From assembly GCA_013365325.1 (NCBI GenBank), contig JABVXV010000148.1, forward strand, positions 81,836 through 145,835: 64,000 bases of DNA, in the 5' to 3' direction. Origin of the DNA: Dipetalonema caudispina. Lineage: Eukaryota; Nematoda; Chromadorea; Rhabditida; Onchocercidae. Positions 15,833-27,500 of the stretch are shown here, in pieces (position 1 is the stretch's first letter; each line of letters starts with the position of its first letter). The notes under the pieces are model-generated. The model saw only the letters and a list, made by a program, of their open reading frames with translations. It made no database searches and was not told the DNA's origin. Position numbers and translations under genes: made by a program.

Positions 15833-16527
15833 AGGTACCATCATCGTTAGCTCGACGACCACCACCAGGAATATTTCGTTGTGACATTTGATTTAAGAAT
15901 AAGTAATTCATTTCAAATGTTAAGCTTTCATTGCTTACCATATTATAAATGAAAAATATTTCCGCTTCTTCTGATTTTTGTTTTTGTTCTTTTTTTTTGC
16001 TTTGTTTCTTTCGATTGCAAAAATTTTGTCGCTATGCCATCATTGCTATGAACAATCGCGCAAAATTTTATATCCGTTATGATCACACAATTGACCTTTC
16101 AATTTAGTTCTCATTCAGGGGGCACATCCACATTTTTAACTTATTTTTGGTTAAAATTTTAGTATGATTACTGCAAATGAAGCCATTATTCCAAGCAATG
16201 TTTTGCTATAGAACCGATTATTATTGTTTATCTGTTTGGTAAGCAAATAAATGCTTGAACTTCATCTTCAAATAATTTTATTACATCGTACTGGGCTTAT
16301 TGTGGTTTTTTAAAATGATGAATTGTTTATACAAATATTCATTTTCTCCAGAATCCCAATTTGCGAAGTTAGCGCAATTAAATTCGGTTTATTGCGCCAT
16401 TATGAAAATATCAGAAGGTCATTGTTATAGTCGCAATAGAGACCGATTTAAACTCCAAATAAACTGGAAATTGTAAACTAAAGAGAGAAATAGCAAAAGC
16501 CTAAATTTAGATCGAATATACATATCT
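15833..16527. other. Intergenic, no gene seen
   Basis: After the paralog A stop a second frame stays open to about 15890 (ending PPPGIFRCDI), reachable by another splice choice, but nothing else is supported. Confidence 0.35.
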
Positions 16528-16764
16528 GATGTTGGTTTCATCATTCTTTTATCACTAGCTTGTATTTTCATCACAACTGATTTTCCGAATAAACAAAAAA
16601 TTTCAAAGCCAACAAAATCAAATCAACAAAAGTTAACGCAACAAAAATTACAAGAAGATGTTTAAATAATCAAATATCCTCACGATGATAAGCACAATCC
16701 AGATCATGATCGTGATCAACTGGCCTTAATCAAAGATCAAATCCTTAAAACAGGACTGCTATAA
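16528..16764 (+). pseudogene. Open-frame remnant with one internal stop
   Basis: One frame reads a hydrophobic stretch (VGFIILLSLACIFITT), a Lys/Gln-rich linker ending QKLQEDV, then TAA at 16663-16665. The same frame then continues as KYPHDDKHNPDHDRDQ and a short tail to TAA at 16762-16764. The second part looks like real protein: charged, His/Asp-rich, non-repetitive. There is no ATG in frame and no obvious splice acceptor. It reads like a secreted or membrane protein broken by a nonsense change, lying between paralogs A and B. The alternative is that the two halves are separate exons whose joins I cannot see. Family unknown. Confidence 0.35.
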
Positions 16765-17112
16765 GTTTAATTCTCATCTCTTCATCGGTTCATTTTGCAT
16801 TACATCGATAGCTTCCATATTCCATCTCCACGTTATCAGATCCAATTTCTTTTTATGAAAGTGACAAATTATAGGACAACTACTAATGAGCCTTTCAAAT
16901 TTGAATTATTTTAACAATTCCATTTCGGTTAAGCTATTAAACAAGAGGAAGAAGAATTCTTTTTTTCATATTTTTTGTTAAATTTTTATTTTTGTCCTAA
17001 AGATGTTCTAAAGCATCAAAAGGGTCAAGTTAAGACGAAAAAATTAAATTAACATTTCAACTATATGAGCTTTACGTGAAAAGCACTATATTTGATCTAT
17101 GTTTTCCGGCAG

Positions 17113-20100
17113 CTATCGAGTTCTAATCATAAAAAAATCTCCGAGATCCAATCAAATACAACTGTTTTAGTTAACTGCACGGCAAATAAGATACGGAAAA
17201 AGATGCAAGAGCAAAGTGAAGACGACTTTTTTTGCAAATGGAATCCGAAAAATGATATTATTGTAATGTTGCTCTCTGATAAGATTACGGATTTAAGAGA
17301 ACAACTCGTTAGTTTCATTAAAATTCTAATATGAAAATTCTTCTGAACATTGTAATATTATTAGCAACATTCTAATTGGAAAATATTTTATAAATTTGTA
17401 TTTCCAAGATCCTCCGTTTAATATTGCCTGTTATTTTCAACTCATTTGAGTTATTAAAATTCATTAATTCATTAAATGCTGTCTTTTTTACTTTGAGCAT
17501 AGAAGTGTGAAGAATTGAGACAATTTACGAATGATTAAATATCTCATTCGATTATGATACAAATATAATTTAGGGATTCCTTGCATATTTTGTTTCTCTT
17601 CGATAGCTTACGGTTTTTTTTTTTTTTTTTTTTTTTTTTTCAGGAAGTATTAGAAGTTGGAAGAGCAAATATGAGTGCTGGAACTACCGTCTATGCAATC
17701 CACACGGTATGTTTTATCATTTATCAGAACTGATTCCCATCTTCCATTCTTACTTAATCACTTTGATTGGTAAAACCATAATAATTAGGCAATAACGATG
17801 GCAATGGATGTAATTGGTTCGTTAGATACTATAATGGAAGTTTATATGTCCGAAATGACAAGGAAAAAAGAAGCTATGATTAAGAAAAAACAGGTCGATT
17901 GCTCAGATTTTCCTTTTTTTTTTCATTTCAAAAAATTTTTCGCAAATAGAGGAAATGACGTTTGTCGGATAACGTTTTATTCCGATGAAATTCCTGCAAT
18001 AAAATTTTGCCACTGTAATTTTAGGTTATAGAACGGTTGAATTATATTGAGAAGGATATTACGGAATGAAATGTTATCATTTTCCATTCATATTTATTTT
18101 AGTTAAAACAAGAAAATTTATATGACAATATGAAAGTAAAAATGGGAGAAAATAATTAAGCGAAAATTCTTTTAATGTTTACAGAGAAATCGAATGGATC
18201 TTATGGAACAAATAATAGCTTTCCTGCAATATAAACAAATTATTGCTAACACTCAAATTACGGAGATCAATAATTCGCTTAGATCCGGAACAAATGGTGC
18301 CATAGTGCGTCCGAATCATTCCTTCTTGTTTAAACTTAAGAATAAGCAAAGCGTAACAGGACGAATTATTTCTATAACAAATCCCAAAATTTAATCTCCT
18401 TTCCAATAATTCATTTATCATTCATGAACATTACTTGGTTATTGTTCAAGAAGGATAACCCTACACATTACCTGAAAAATAAACGGTATTTTCATAACAT
18501 ATTCCATTCTTGAATATGAACCGGTTGAAATGATAGGAATACTTCGTCATCAATCATTTAACATTATTTGAAGTATGATTCATTTTCAAACTTCACAGGT
18601 TTATTATGAATTTCTCGGTTACAGCAATACTTTGAAAGACATTAAATTTGATAATTTATTATTATTTTATTGTTCAACTACCGTAATAACCTTGTTAACA
18701 GAAATTAAACGGACAAGAACTTACAATTTTGAATTCGTTAAATGCACTAATTAATCCGACGATAAATTTCAAACAAAATAACAAAACTCGCAAAGAGAAG
18801 CTACAAGTTTCCGTAGAACAGGGAATGAGAATCGTGAACGATTCATCTGTTCGGATTATTGGTGATCATACAGGTGAAAATATATTAGAATGAACTTAAT
18901 ATTTTACTTTTATTGTTTGTAAACATGATCACTACTTTTTGATAAATAAACACAGTTTTCGACCATCTTTATGACATTCATCTGTTTCCGCTTTATTTTT
19001 TTAAGCTTTTTCATAATACTGAATTTAGGAATCCCATATCAGTGAGATCATTTTTAGGCAGTGATATTAAATGCTTGCTTGATCGTATTTCCAGTTCTCA
19101 TTTATTTTGGAATATGCCAAATTGGATAGAAAATATGACTTTTATTCAACAAATGTCTTTTATACCTCCATCACGGGTAGTTCATAAGAATTGAATTTAT
19201 TTTCAAATTTCTATATTTCATCTCTATATTATATTTTTTAAAAAAATTGAATTGTCTCACTTCACTGGATACTTCTTATATTTTTTTCAAATCTTTGATT
19301 AAATTTAGGCTGTTAGAAATTCTGCTTCCTGTTTCGTTATTGGCGGCGAAACGGATAATAGTTCCACTAACAAAGGAAGAGATGACAAAACTGATAAATG
19401 TCCTGAAGCAATGGATGTTCGACAAGATAACTTAATAGCTACTGCAAAGGTTTGATGGTTTTTGCTTTAGTTGAAAATAATGATGAAAATGCGACAGTTT
19501 TATTGACTAAATATTTTTAGACAATCCATTGTAGTGATACAGCAAAATCTGACGATCATTCTTCATCACAAAAAAATAGACAAAATGAGGAAAATATTAA
19601 TAATGGTACGTGATGCTACTTGAAGTTAATTTTAAAATTTCTTCAAACGTTTGTGAATGAATCTTAAGTGTCTATCAGCAGTGGTGTTTGTCAGTTACCA
19701 TAATGCTAAGATTTACCAAAAATTTTGAACCAGTTAGGATAAGGCATTTTTATGAGGCATAATTCAAAAACTTTTCCTAAGATCTACGATAGTTTTCGGT
19801 TTTTTTAACAATATGAACAATAAAAAAGGATGGTGTAATTTGGAGTGACAAACGTTATTTACCTATAATAGGCCTATTAGCTCATTCTCAACAACTCTCA
19901 GGTAATAAAGCTTTACATGAATTTTCATGAATCCTAAATTTTCAGGAACATAATTTTCAAAGGAATGTTCACTTTTACTCATACTACTCGTTTTTTTCCC
20001 CTTTCTTTTGTAGCGATTTTGAATGTTCGACAAAGTACTATACAGCATCGAGAGGAAGTGCCAAGCGGAAAAAGTACCGACTCAATGAAATTACCGATTG

Positions 20101-20231
20101 GTGACACAGAAGAAAATGTTCACTTCAATACATTCTATCAGTCTTACATTTCCTCTCTTTGCATAGGATTAATTATTGGCTTTGTAATTTGCAAAATATG
20201 CAATTCTTCACTACTTAGATTCAATCCATGA
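17113..20231 (+). CDS. Coiled-coil tail-anchored family protein, paralog B
   Basis: Exons 17113-17307, 17644-17706, 17789-17893, 18185-18304, 18702-18873, 19058-19176, 19309-19449, 19521-19605, 20014-20231, all in phase, 405 residues from 17113. Exon 4 aligns without gaps to exon 4 of paralog A (40 codons each, both ending T-x-G-A-I), exon 5 has exactly the same length (172) and shares KL, LNA-x-INP-x-IN and a final TG, and exon 6 has SDIKCLLDRIS against YDTKCLLERIS. The Ser/Asn/Asp-rich linker is longer than in A. The C-terminus has one membrane segment, SLCIGLIIGFVIC, with a short polar tail. The true start is unresolved: 17113 is an acceptor, and an ATG exon near 17066 would require a ~50-base intron. 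A 28-T tract precedes exon 2. Confidence 0.65.
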
Positions 20232-21540
20232 TAATGAGGGAAAGCTTAGCAAAAATGAATTCTGAAATTTTTTCTTGTCGTTTGTTTCAATGAAATGCAT
20301 TGTATTTACAATATTAAAAAAGCTAAATAATTTGGAAAAAATTATCAGAACAGATTATTATATTATCATATTTTAAATGCTACAGTATTTATCTGATACA
20401 TTAAGCTTCCAATATAGCTTAGTTGTAGAGTTTTGATTATTAGAATATTGCTCTATGCGAAAGGAATTTTAATTGTTGCATTAATTATTTCTTTCATTGA
20501 ATTATTTTCTTCTTCATCTTCTTATTTATATCATTTTGTGAATTTGCTCACTTTTCATTTACTCTGTCTGATCGATAATATTTTGATGCATTTATTGCAA
20601 TTCAAAATATTCATCTTTTTATGCTACTAATAGTATATACAATTTACTGATTGATTATTTTGGGAACTTTTCGAAAAAAAAAAAATATTTTCTGGTTTCA
20701 TTGATAAAGTAAAACAATTCAAATTTCATGATCATGTTCTAGACAGACAAAAGCCTATTATAATCATTTCAAGGCATTTACGCAACTTCATAACTTTCTA
20801 CTACATGTAGCAAACGTATTATCATCGATAATAACTGATCGATCTTCTAATACTTGCAAAAGATTTTGAAGAAACAACGAAAAATGTATATAGAAATTCC
20901 AGAATTAGGCAAATTCAGATTTACATGATCAATAAAACTAGTATTTAAAGTGATTTTCCATTGCTATTATGACAATATTATATTCATCTTTTAATGTTCA
21001 TCTAGAAAAGTGGAAAAATGCTTCAGGAGCAGAGTGATTAGTTTGCTGTAATGATCTGATCGATGATCTAGATCGAACTTTTTTGATTTCCTCGAATTTT
21101 CCATAATATAAGAACAATCCAAAAATGATATCAATCTAAAAGAGCATATACATATCCCTTTCTATAATTCATTAGCAGAATACCTAAGTTGCCTTTTTTC
21201 TCCCTTCGACGTAAATTTCCATCTCATCACTCCCTTGAACAAATAATATAGGGTTAAGGGTCAGTGTACATCTTTGCGTTCACATTTGCATTATTAAATT
21301 GTTATCCTGCTGAAAGTCTGCTGATGCTTGATCGATGATTTTTTTCGACAAATTTCTTACCATTATTAGCGTCTTATGACCTCAGGTTTTGGTTAGTTTT
21401 TCATTGAAAGTTTGAGAAAAGTCAAAGTACAAATTAATTTGACTGGTCTATTCTGTAATTTCACAGCAAAAAGTGTTGCACGCGAACATGCAATTCATTT
21501 ATATTTAATCCGAGAAAATAATAATTGGAACTTTTTTTCA
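20232..21540. other. Intergenic, no gene seen
   Basis: AT-rich. A hydrophobic frame at 20433-20630 has no splice or start context. It ends in a TTTTTTTCAG acceptor at 21531-21541 that serves the next gene. Confidence 0.4.
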
Positions 21541-21575
21541 GTTATCTAAACGATATTGAAGCTTTGAAGCAAATC

Positions 21576-23832
21576 ATGTCAGTAGAGGATCAGTGCTGTG
21601 AAATGACATCTTCAGATTCACCTGCTGAAATCAAAATATTTAAACCATTTGATGAAGTTAAAAAGTTGCTCCTTAAAAAAAGGAAATATCAGAAAATGCG
21701 ATACGTTAGTTTTATTTGAATTAATTCATAGAAGCAAAATGAATATGTAAAAAATAGCGACATGGAAACTTCAGTAAACATTGAAAGGCGAAAGTATCAT
21801 TGAAATTGGACTAAGTAGTGCCAATAAATGAGAGCATTCAGTCTATAAGCTTAACCTTTGAACTTAAGAGCAATAGTTCGATAGAACTCAATTTCATGGA
21901 ATTCAATTTTCAATTTCAATAGAAGTCAATTTCAATTTTTCGATAGAACTTAATTTCAATTTTTTTTTTTAGACACAGATGATGCGTTGGAGGCAAGAAT
22001 TTAAGGCAGGAAATGCTCTTGTTGAGCAGTATGTATGTCTTTAAATGTAAAAATAAGAATTTAAAAGGAAGCGATCTTATTTGTCTCTGAAAAGTAAATT
22101 TGATAAGATATCAGGATCTGCTTAAACCTCGGTAAAAATGAGCAAGTACCAAGTCTACCAAATTTATCCCTGCATTAGGCTACTGACAGTTCATGTTCGC
22201 ATTGTCTGATTTAATACGTCCAATACATGAAGCTATTTGAAGCTTCCAACATATTTCAGCAATAATGGGTAGTTATTATTTCAACATTTCGATGAGATGA
22301 ATTTCTTAAAAAAAAGAAAAAAACTTGCAGAGCAATTGGTTTAATCAGAATATAATACTAGTATTATATATCAATAGTACTCACTTTTTTTTTTTTTTTT
22401 TTTTGAAATTTTACTTCGTAAGGTATGTTTAGGCACGTACTGATTACAAATTGAACGAAACAAAGGCTGAATTAGATTCTTTAACTGAATTGGTAAATGC
22501 TTTTTATGATGATATGGAAAAATTAAAGAAAGCGATATTAGAGCAAAGAAAGGTTAGGAAGATTCATTTTCTTTCAAATCAATCAATAGATGGATAATTC
22601 TATGATCAAAGAAGGACAATTCTTAACGTTCAGTTTCACAGGTTAGGTTATCGGATAAAGTTTCGCGTTCATGTAGTCTTCTGTTGGAATCAAAAAGGAA
22701 ACATCATTTTAGAATCTTTTCATTTTATCGATTCTACACAGAATCACTGTCAATTTGGCCAAGCAATTTAGCTAACTGTTTGTTAAAGAGGTTTAAAAAT
22801 GTATTTTTTGCAGAAAGATCAAAGAGAATTTACGAAAAGAGTAGCAGATCTTTTATATTACGAAGACATTGTTACCTGGTTGCAGAAACCAAAAGTAAGA
22901 GAAGCATTTTACGATGGAACCAATGGCATTAAGGTGCATTTAAGCGGTTTCATTTTGCATGAAATCGAAAATGATGAAATGTAATACCTTAATTAAATCA
23001 TTATTACAAGAAAAAAAAAAGAAAAATTAAGCTCCAATTCTATTTTTACACTAGACCATTCAATCAGGTTAAATGGTACTTAATGCTTTTTATAAATCTG
23101 TACGAGAGGATTGTAATTAGTTGTGATCATCAATGAAAAAAATGAGTAGTAGAATCTGTAGACAAATGAATCATATTGTTGTTGATAGGTATTGAATGAA
23201 CGGGAAGTGGCGATTTTGGAATCACTACATGAAATAATTAATCCAAGGATAAATCTCCATACCTATGAGGAAATTTGGAAGCGTACGTTGCGAAATGTTG
23301 CCGAATTAGGAACGGAATTGATGAAGGATCAGGATGAAACAACTATTGGTATGGTTATTGATTTCAAATTATCGATTAATTCTCGGTAAAAATCCAAAGG
23401 AAAAAAAAAATTTTATGGACAATATGTTATTATAGTGAAATGTAGGAAGAAGCATTAAATTTTCCTTTAAGAAGTGAAATTTTATGAGTACAATTAGATG
23501 GATAAATGCATATGAGATAAGGGTAGTAAAGTTCCCGCATAAAACATGAAATGAAGAATTTTTTTTTAAGATTTAAATTTACCAAACATTTCAACTCATT
23601 GTTACACTTTTTTACAGTTCATTCAAATGTTTGCAAAAATGATGTCAAATTTGAAAACGAAATGTCAAATATAGAAGTAGCTGAAACGGATGTCCAACTT
23701 GAAACCGAATCGCTGACAAAAACAATAGGCAATTTAATTATGAATAATTGGTGCTATCCACATATTCCATCAATTTGCATAGGAATGCTTCTTGTCATAG
23801 TAACTTCTGCGGCACACAATTTTTTGTCTTAG
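21576..23832 (+). CDS. Coiled-coil tail-anchored family protein, paralog C
   Basis: Exons 21576-21704, 21973-22032, 22433-22552, 22814-22933, 23189-23348, 23618-23832; 804 bases, 267 residues. Exons 2-4 have the same lengths as in paralog A (60, 120, 120). Shared landmarks are RTD at the start of exon 3, KVREAF near the end of exon 4, and EIINPRIN in exon 5. The predicted helical, Lys/Glu-rich region covers residues ~25-200. The last exon encodes an acidic linker and one C-terminal membrane segment, SICIGMLLVIVTS, close to SLCIGLIIGFVIC of paralog B. The exon with the KCLL-x-RIS block of A and B is missing. A strong acceptor at 21531-21541 lies 35 bases before the ATG, and the frame is open back to it, so a longer N-terminus is possible. 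Family not recognised. Confidence 0.68.
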
Positions 23833-24143
23833 AAATTTGAACAGTGACAAATATTTATCGATTTCTGATAAGCTTTTAATATTTATTAGCCTATCAAAAT
23901 GTTACATATTTTATCACAACCAATTTCCATCATTTTGTCAAATCTACTTTCTTTAGAAGTAGACAGTATTTGAATATGTTAATGTAGATTGATTGCTATT
24001 ATGTAAATATTTTTTTTATGATTTGTGAAGAAAAGTATTCAAACAATAGCATTAGATTTTTGAAGGTTGGAAAATTAAGAAATGAAAACGAATCAATTTT
24101 TCGTTATATATTCCGGATAGGAAGACAACGGAAAGGCGGAACG

Positions 24144-24152
24144 TATATAAAT
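24144..24152 (+). promoter_or_regulatory. TATA-box-like site
   Basis: TATATAAAT directly after a locally GC-richer stretch (24122-24143), about 130 bases before an ATG with an open 23-codon exon. May be chance in AT-rich DNA. Confidence 0.25.
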
Positions 24153-24283
24153 GACCCTTATTTCTGCTCTTAAATATTTATCCAATATCACTAATATATA
24201 GCGTGATAATATTATTCAATACATCAATAACAAGTCATTTGCAATTAATGAGCAGTTCACAGTAATTAATTCGATATTCAATA

Positions 24284-24353
24284 ATGCATTGTACAGTTTT
24301 GAATTATGAAGACATTAGATCGAATGAACAAATCCAAGTATCCTCTTCTTCAG
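24284..24353 (+). other. Possible orphan first exon
   Basis: ATG plus 23 codons (start MHCTVLNYED) ending at a GTAATA donor. A phase-compatible acceptor at 24818 would add 27 codons to a stop, antisense to the channel's penultimate coding exon. Very weak. Confidence 0.15.
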
Positions 24354-24537
24354 GTAATATTTTGGAAATTTTCCATTTCTCATGAAGATAGTCGGATAAA
24401 TTATCAAAATATAGACTATTTTTCATTAATCAAATATTTCTTCCTCATTTAACCATCCGGAGCAGATTTTCATTTACGGATAGCATAAAAGGGAACAGAA
24501 ATCAATCAGAAGTGAACATCTGGACAAATAATATCCG

Positions 24538-27500
24538 TTAATCAGCATCTGCTTTTGCAGTGTAATACATCCAATATATCAAATTTAGCAGTGTAAATGA
24601 AATCGGAAAAGCCTTTTGACAAAAGCTGAAATTGTGAAATTAAAAGATTAGCATTAAATTAAAATGCTAATGCTTGACAACTTCACCGGATTAGGGTTGA
24701 ACTATAGGACCCACGATAATCTCGGAGTTAAAAATTTCGAATCTATAGAAAATACCAGTTCACATGATTCTGTTGGGAATAAGAATAAGATTCATTTATG
24801 AAAATTTGATTAATTTAGTCTTCAGAAGCGAAAATGCTTACTTATCCATATCTTCACCAGTCCAATGTCGTAAAAATCTCCGCTCCTTGCTCCGTTTTCT
24901 TTGACGATGTTTACTCCTTGAACGGAATAAGCAACGATTCCTATCATCACCATCTAAATAATATTATTATCATCATCGAAATCGATAGCACTACTGATTT
25001 CACTCTAATTATACTAATATTAAAATTCAAATTACCAAATCTTAGCATGCTATAACTAACGAAAGCTTTTTATATTCATTTACATTTCTTTGGTAATTTA
25101 TGAATATATTTTAACAAAATTAATGTCATGGATGATAGAATTTCGACAATTTCCTCGATATTATTGCAATTTTTGGATAATATTTGTTTCTATCATTTCA
25201 GTAAAACGTCCCGATAATCAACAATAGACACAGTTCATTGCACTAATTGGATTATACGTATGAAATTCAGGCAAACGAAGTAAATCCGATTAGTAAAATT
25301 GTTCCAAATGATTAGGTACCTATGAAAAGAACCTTAGATTAAAATACTCACTGTAATCATTCAATTTCAATATTTCTGGATATCGAATCATTGATGTTGG
25401 CTTTCGTTCATCGTATTCGTTGAGTGTTGTCACATTACGCGTCCATAAGCTATCGTTCAAATCAACATCAACTTTTCCGGAGAGCCGTGAATCGTCGTCA
25501 ACTCGTTCAATTAAGGGTAACTGGAAGTATTATATGGATGTAATTCTTGATGAATTAATTTACTAAGTTTCATTTTAATCTCCTTTCCTTTCTTTTTTGT
25601 TTGTTGATGTCTTCATGCAATTAAACAATAACTGACATATTTTTCAAAATTTAATCCTTCAAAATAAAAAAAAGTCAAAAAGAGTTTAAAATTTAAAAGA
25701 AACGATTTTTACAGTATTAACAGTAAGTGAACTATTGCGTTGTCGAACCTTTCTCCGATGACTTTCCCTGAATAGTCGTTTACTTCTTGATCGGGATTCA
25801 TTCAGGAATGGATTAGTACCATCAATAATATCTTTCTCAATACTTTCACGACTTCTTAACGCGGTCGGTTTCTCCAACATTCCAACAATAGCTAATTCAA
25901 CAATTGATAAAAATATATAACCAACACAACCGAACATAAACAAATCCAAACCTTTTACATATGAAACCTGAAAGAATTTTAAAAAAAAGTTAAATGTTTG
26001 AAGAAATGTAGGCTGAGAAAATTAAAGATGAGCTTGTTTTATCTATCATTTAAAAAGTTAAAATGACACAAACAAAAACTTTAGCATTCATAGCTTCATT
26101 TCAAACTTTCAAGTCCGAAATTTTTTTTTTCCAAAATTGATTTAATGAAAAATGAGCAAGTTCTCATCGTAAATTTCCAAGCCAGTAATTTGAATTTTGA
26201 ATTTTTAAGAGATTAGCATCCTAAGGTTTCGGGATGACAGCTATTCTTATATTATAATGTTAAGTGCATATGAGACCTTTGGAAGTGATCTTGCAACATT
26301 GGAATATTGCAAAGTAAGTGCCATCATTGATGAAACGCCAACGGTGACTCGAGCTGGAAGTGATCGACGATCCAACCAAAATGATATCCATGAAATGAGT
26401 ACCATACAATAGGTTGGGAGATAAATTTGCAACAAGTAGAAACCGTAAGAGCGACGAAAATATAGCTTTATGTTCAACTGCAATTATGCAAATTTTGAAC
26501 TCGCGTAGAAGCTTTTCCGCTACTTCATTTATCATATAATAATTAAAATTATAGGAAATGCAAGCTTGATCAGAATAATGATCTTAATCAATTAATTTCA
26601 GTTTGGAAATTAAATTTCAGAGGTGATTATCTATTCCTCCTTCTATAAAATTCAGAAATAAATGGCACAATATGAAGAAAATGTCACAATTTTTTTGGAG
26701 GTTAGTGTGATTTCATATATTATCTTATAAGTCACATATCACTTCTGATTACAACATCAAATTACATCATCACATTTAATTAACCATCGCTTATCATTAA
26801 CCTTCAAGCTATCATCAGTTGCGCTATTGTAACACTTACATGATCCCAAATACCCGCTGGATAATTGAATGTTGCTTTTTCATGAATATAATGTGTCATA
26901 TGAAAATCCGGTAAGTTTGTTTCTCCAATTACTTCTACCGGGACTCCATGACGTTTCCAGTGCAAACGAACTTTACCAGTATTAAATGAATAACTTTCTA
27001 AAACCAAATTGCACTCAACACGATCCATTGGAAAAATTGAAAAATCCATTTCACACGGTGTTTCTACCATAATCCTAAAATAAAATCCTAAATTGCCATT
27101 TTCCCTACTCTTCATCTGTTGTTCTTCCACACTTCTAAGTTTTAATAACCAAAATTGTTGCTTTTTAGATTCGATCCTGTATTAGCTTCATTTCGTATCA
27201 CCTTTTACATTACTGAAAGTTACCGCGGGATTATAATTCAGGAGAATATTCTGAGAGATTCCCAATCGACTGTATGTGATAAGTAATTAAATCGTCAAAA
27301 AAGATGCATTTTCGAAAAATTTTGCCACACAACCTGTAATTTATCCAAACGGTGCCATTCGGAAGGATAGAAAGGAAAACATTCGGTGTAGGCGATTGAT
27401 GTATCAGTGATCCTTTACTGTTTACGATACATACGTTGGGTAACCAAAGTTTCTCCACCATTCGATATGATAAAGTTAAATTTTGCACACAATCTGCACC

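Larger units (their letters stand above)
23833..24537. other. Intergenic between convergent genes
   Basis: 3' ends of paralog C (plus) and the ligand-gated channel (minus) face each other here. It holds the TATA-like site and orphan exon listed separately. Confidence 0.4.

Noticed and set aside
24834..25055. Plus-strand 73-codon frame
   Set aside because: Antisense to the channel exon 24842-24953, whose minus-strand reading fits the M3-M4 loop in phase.
26260..26535. Second minus-strand frame over the M1-M2 exon
   Set aside because: Out of frame with M1/M2, which are unmistakable in the other frame.
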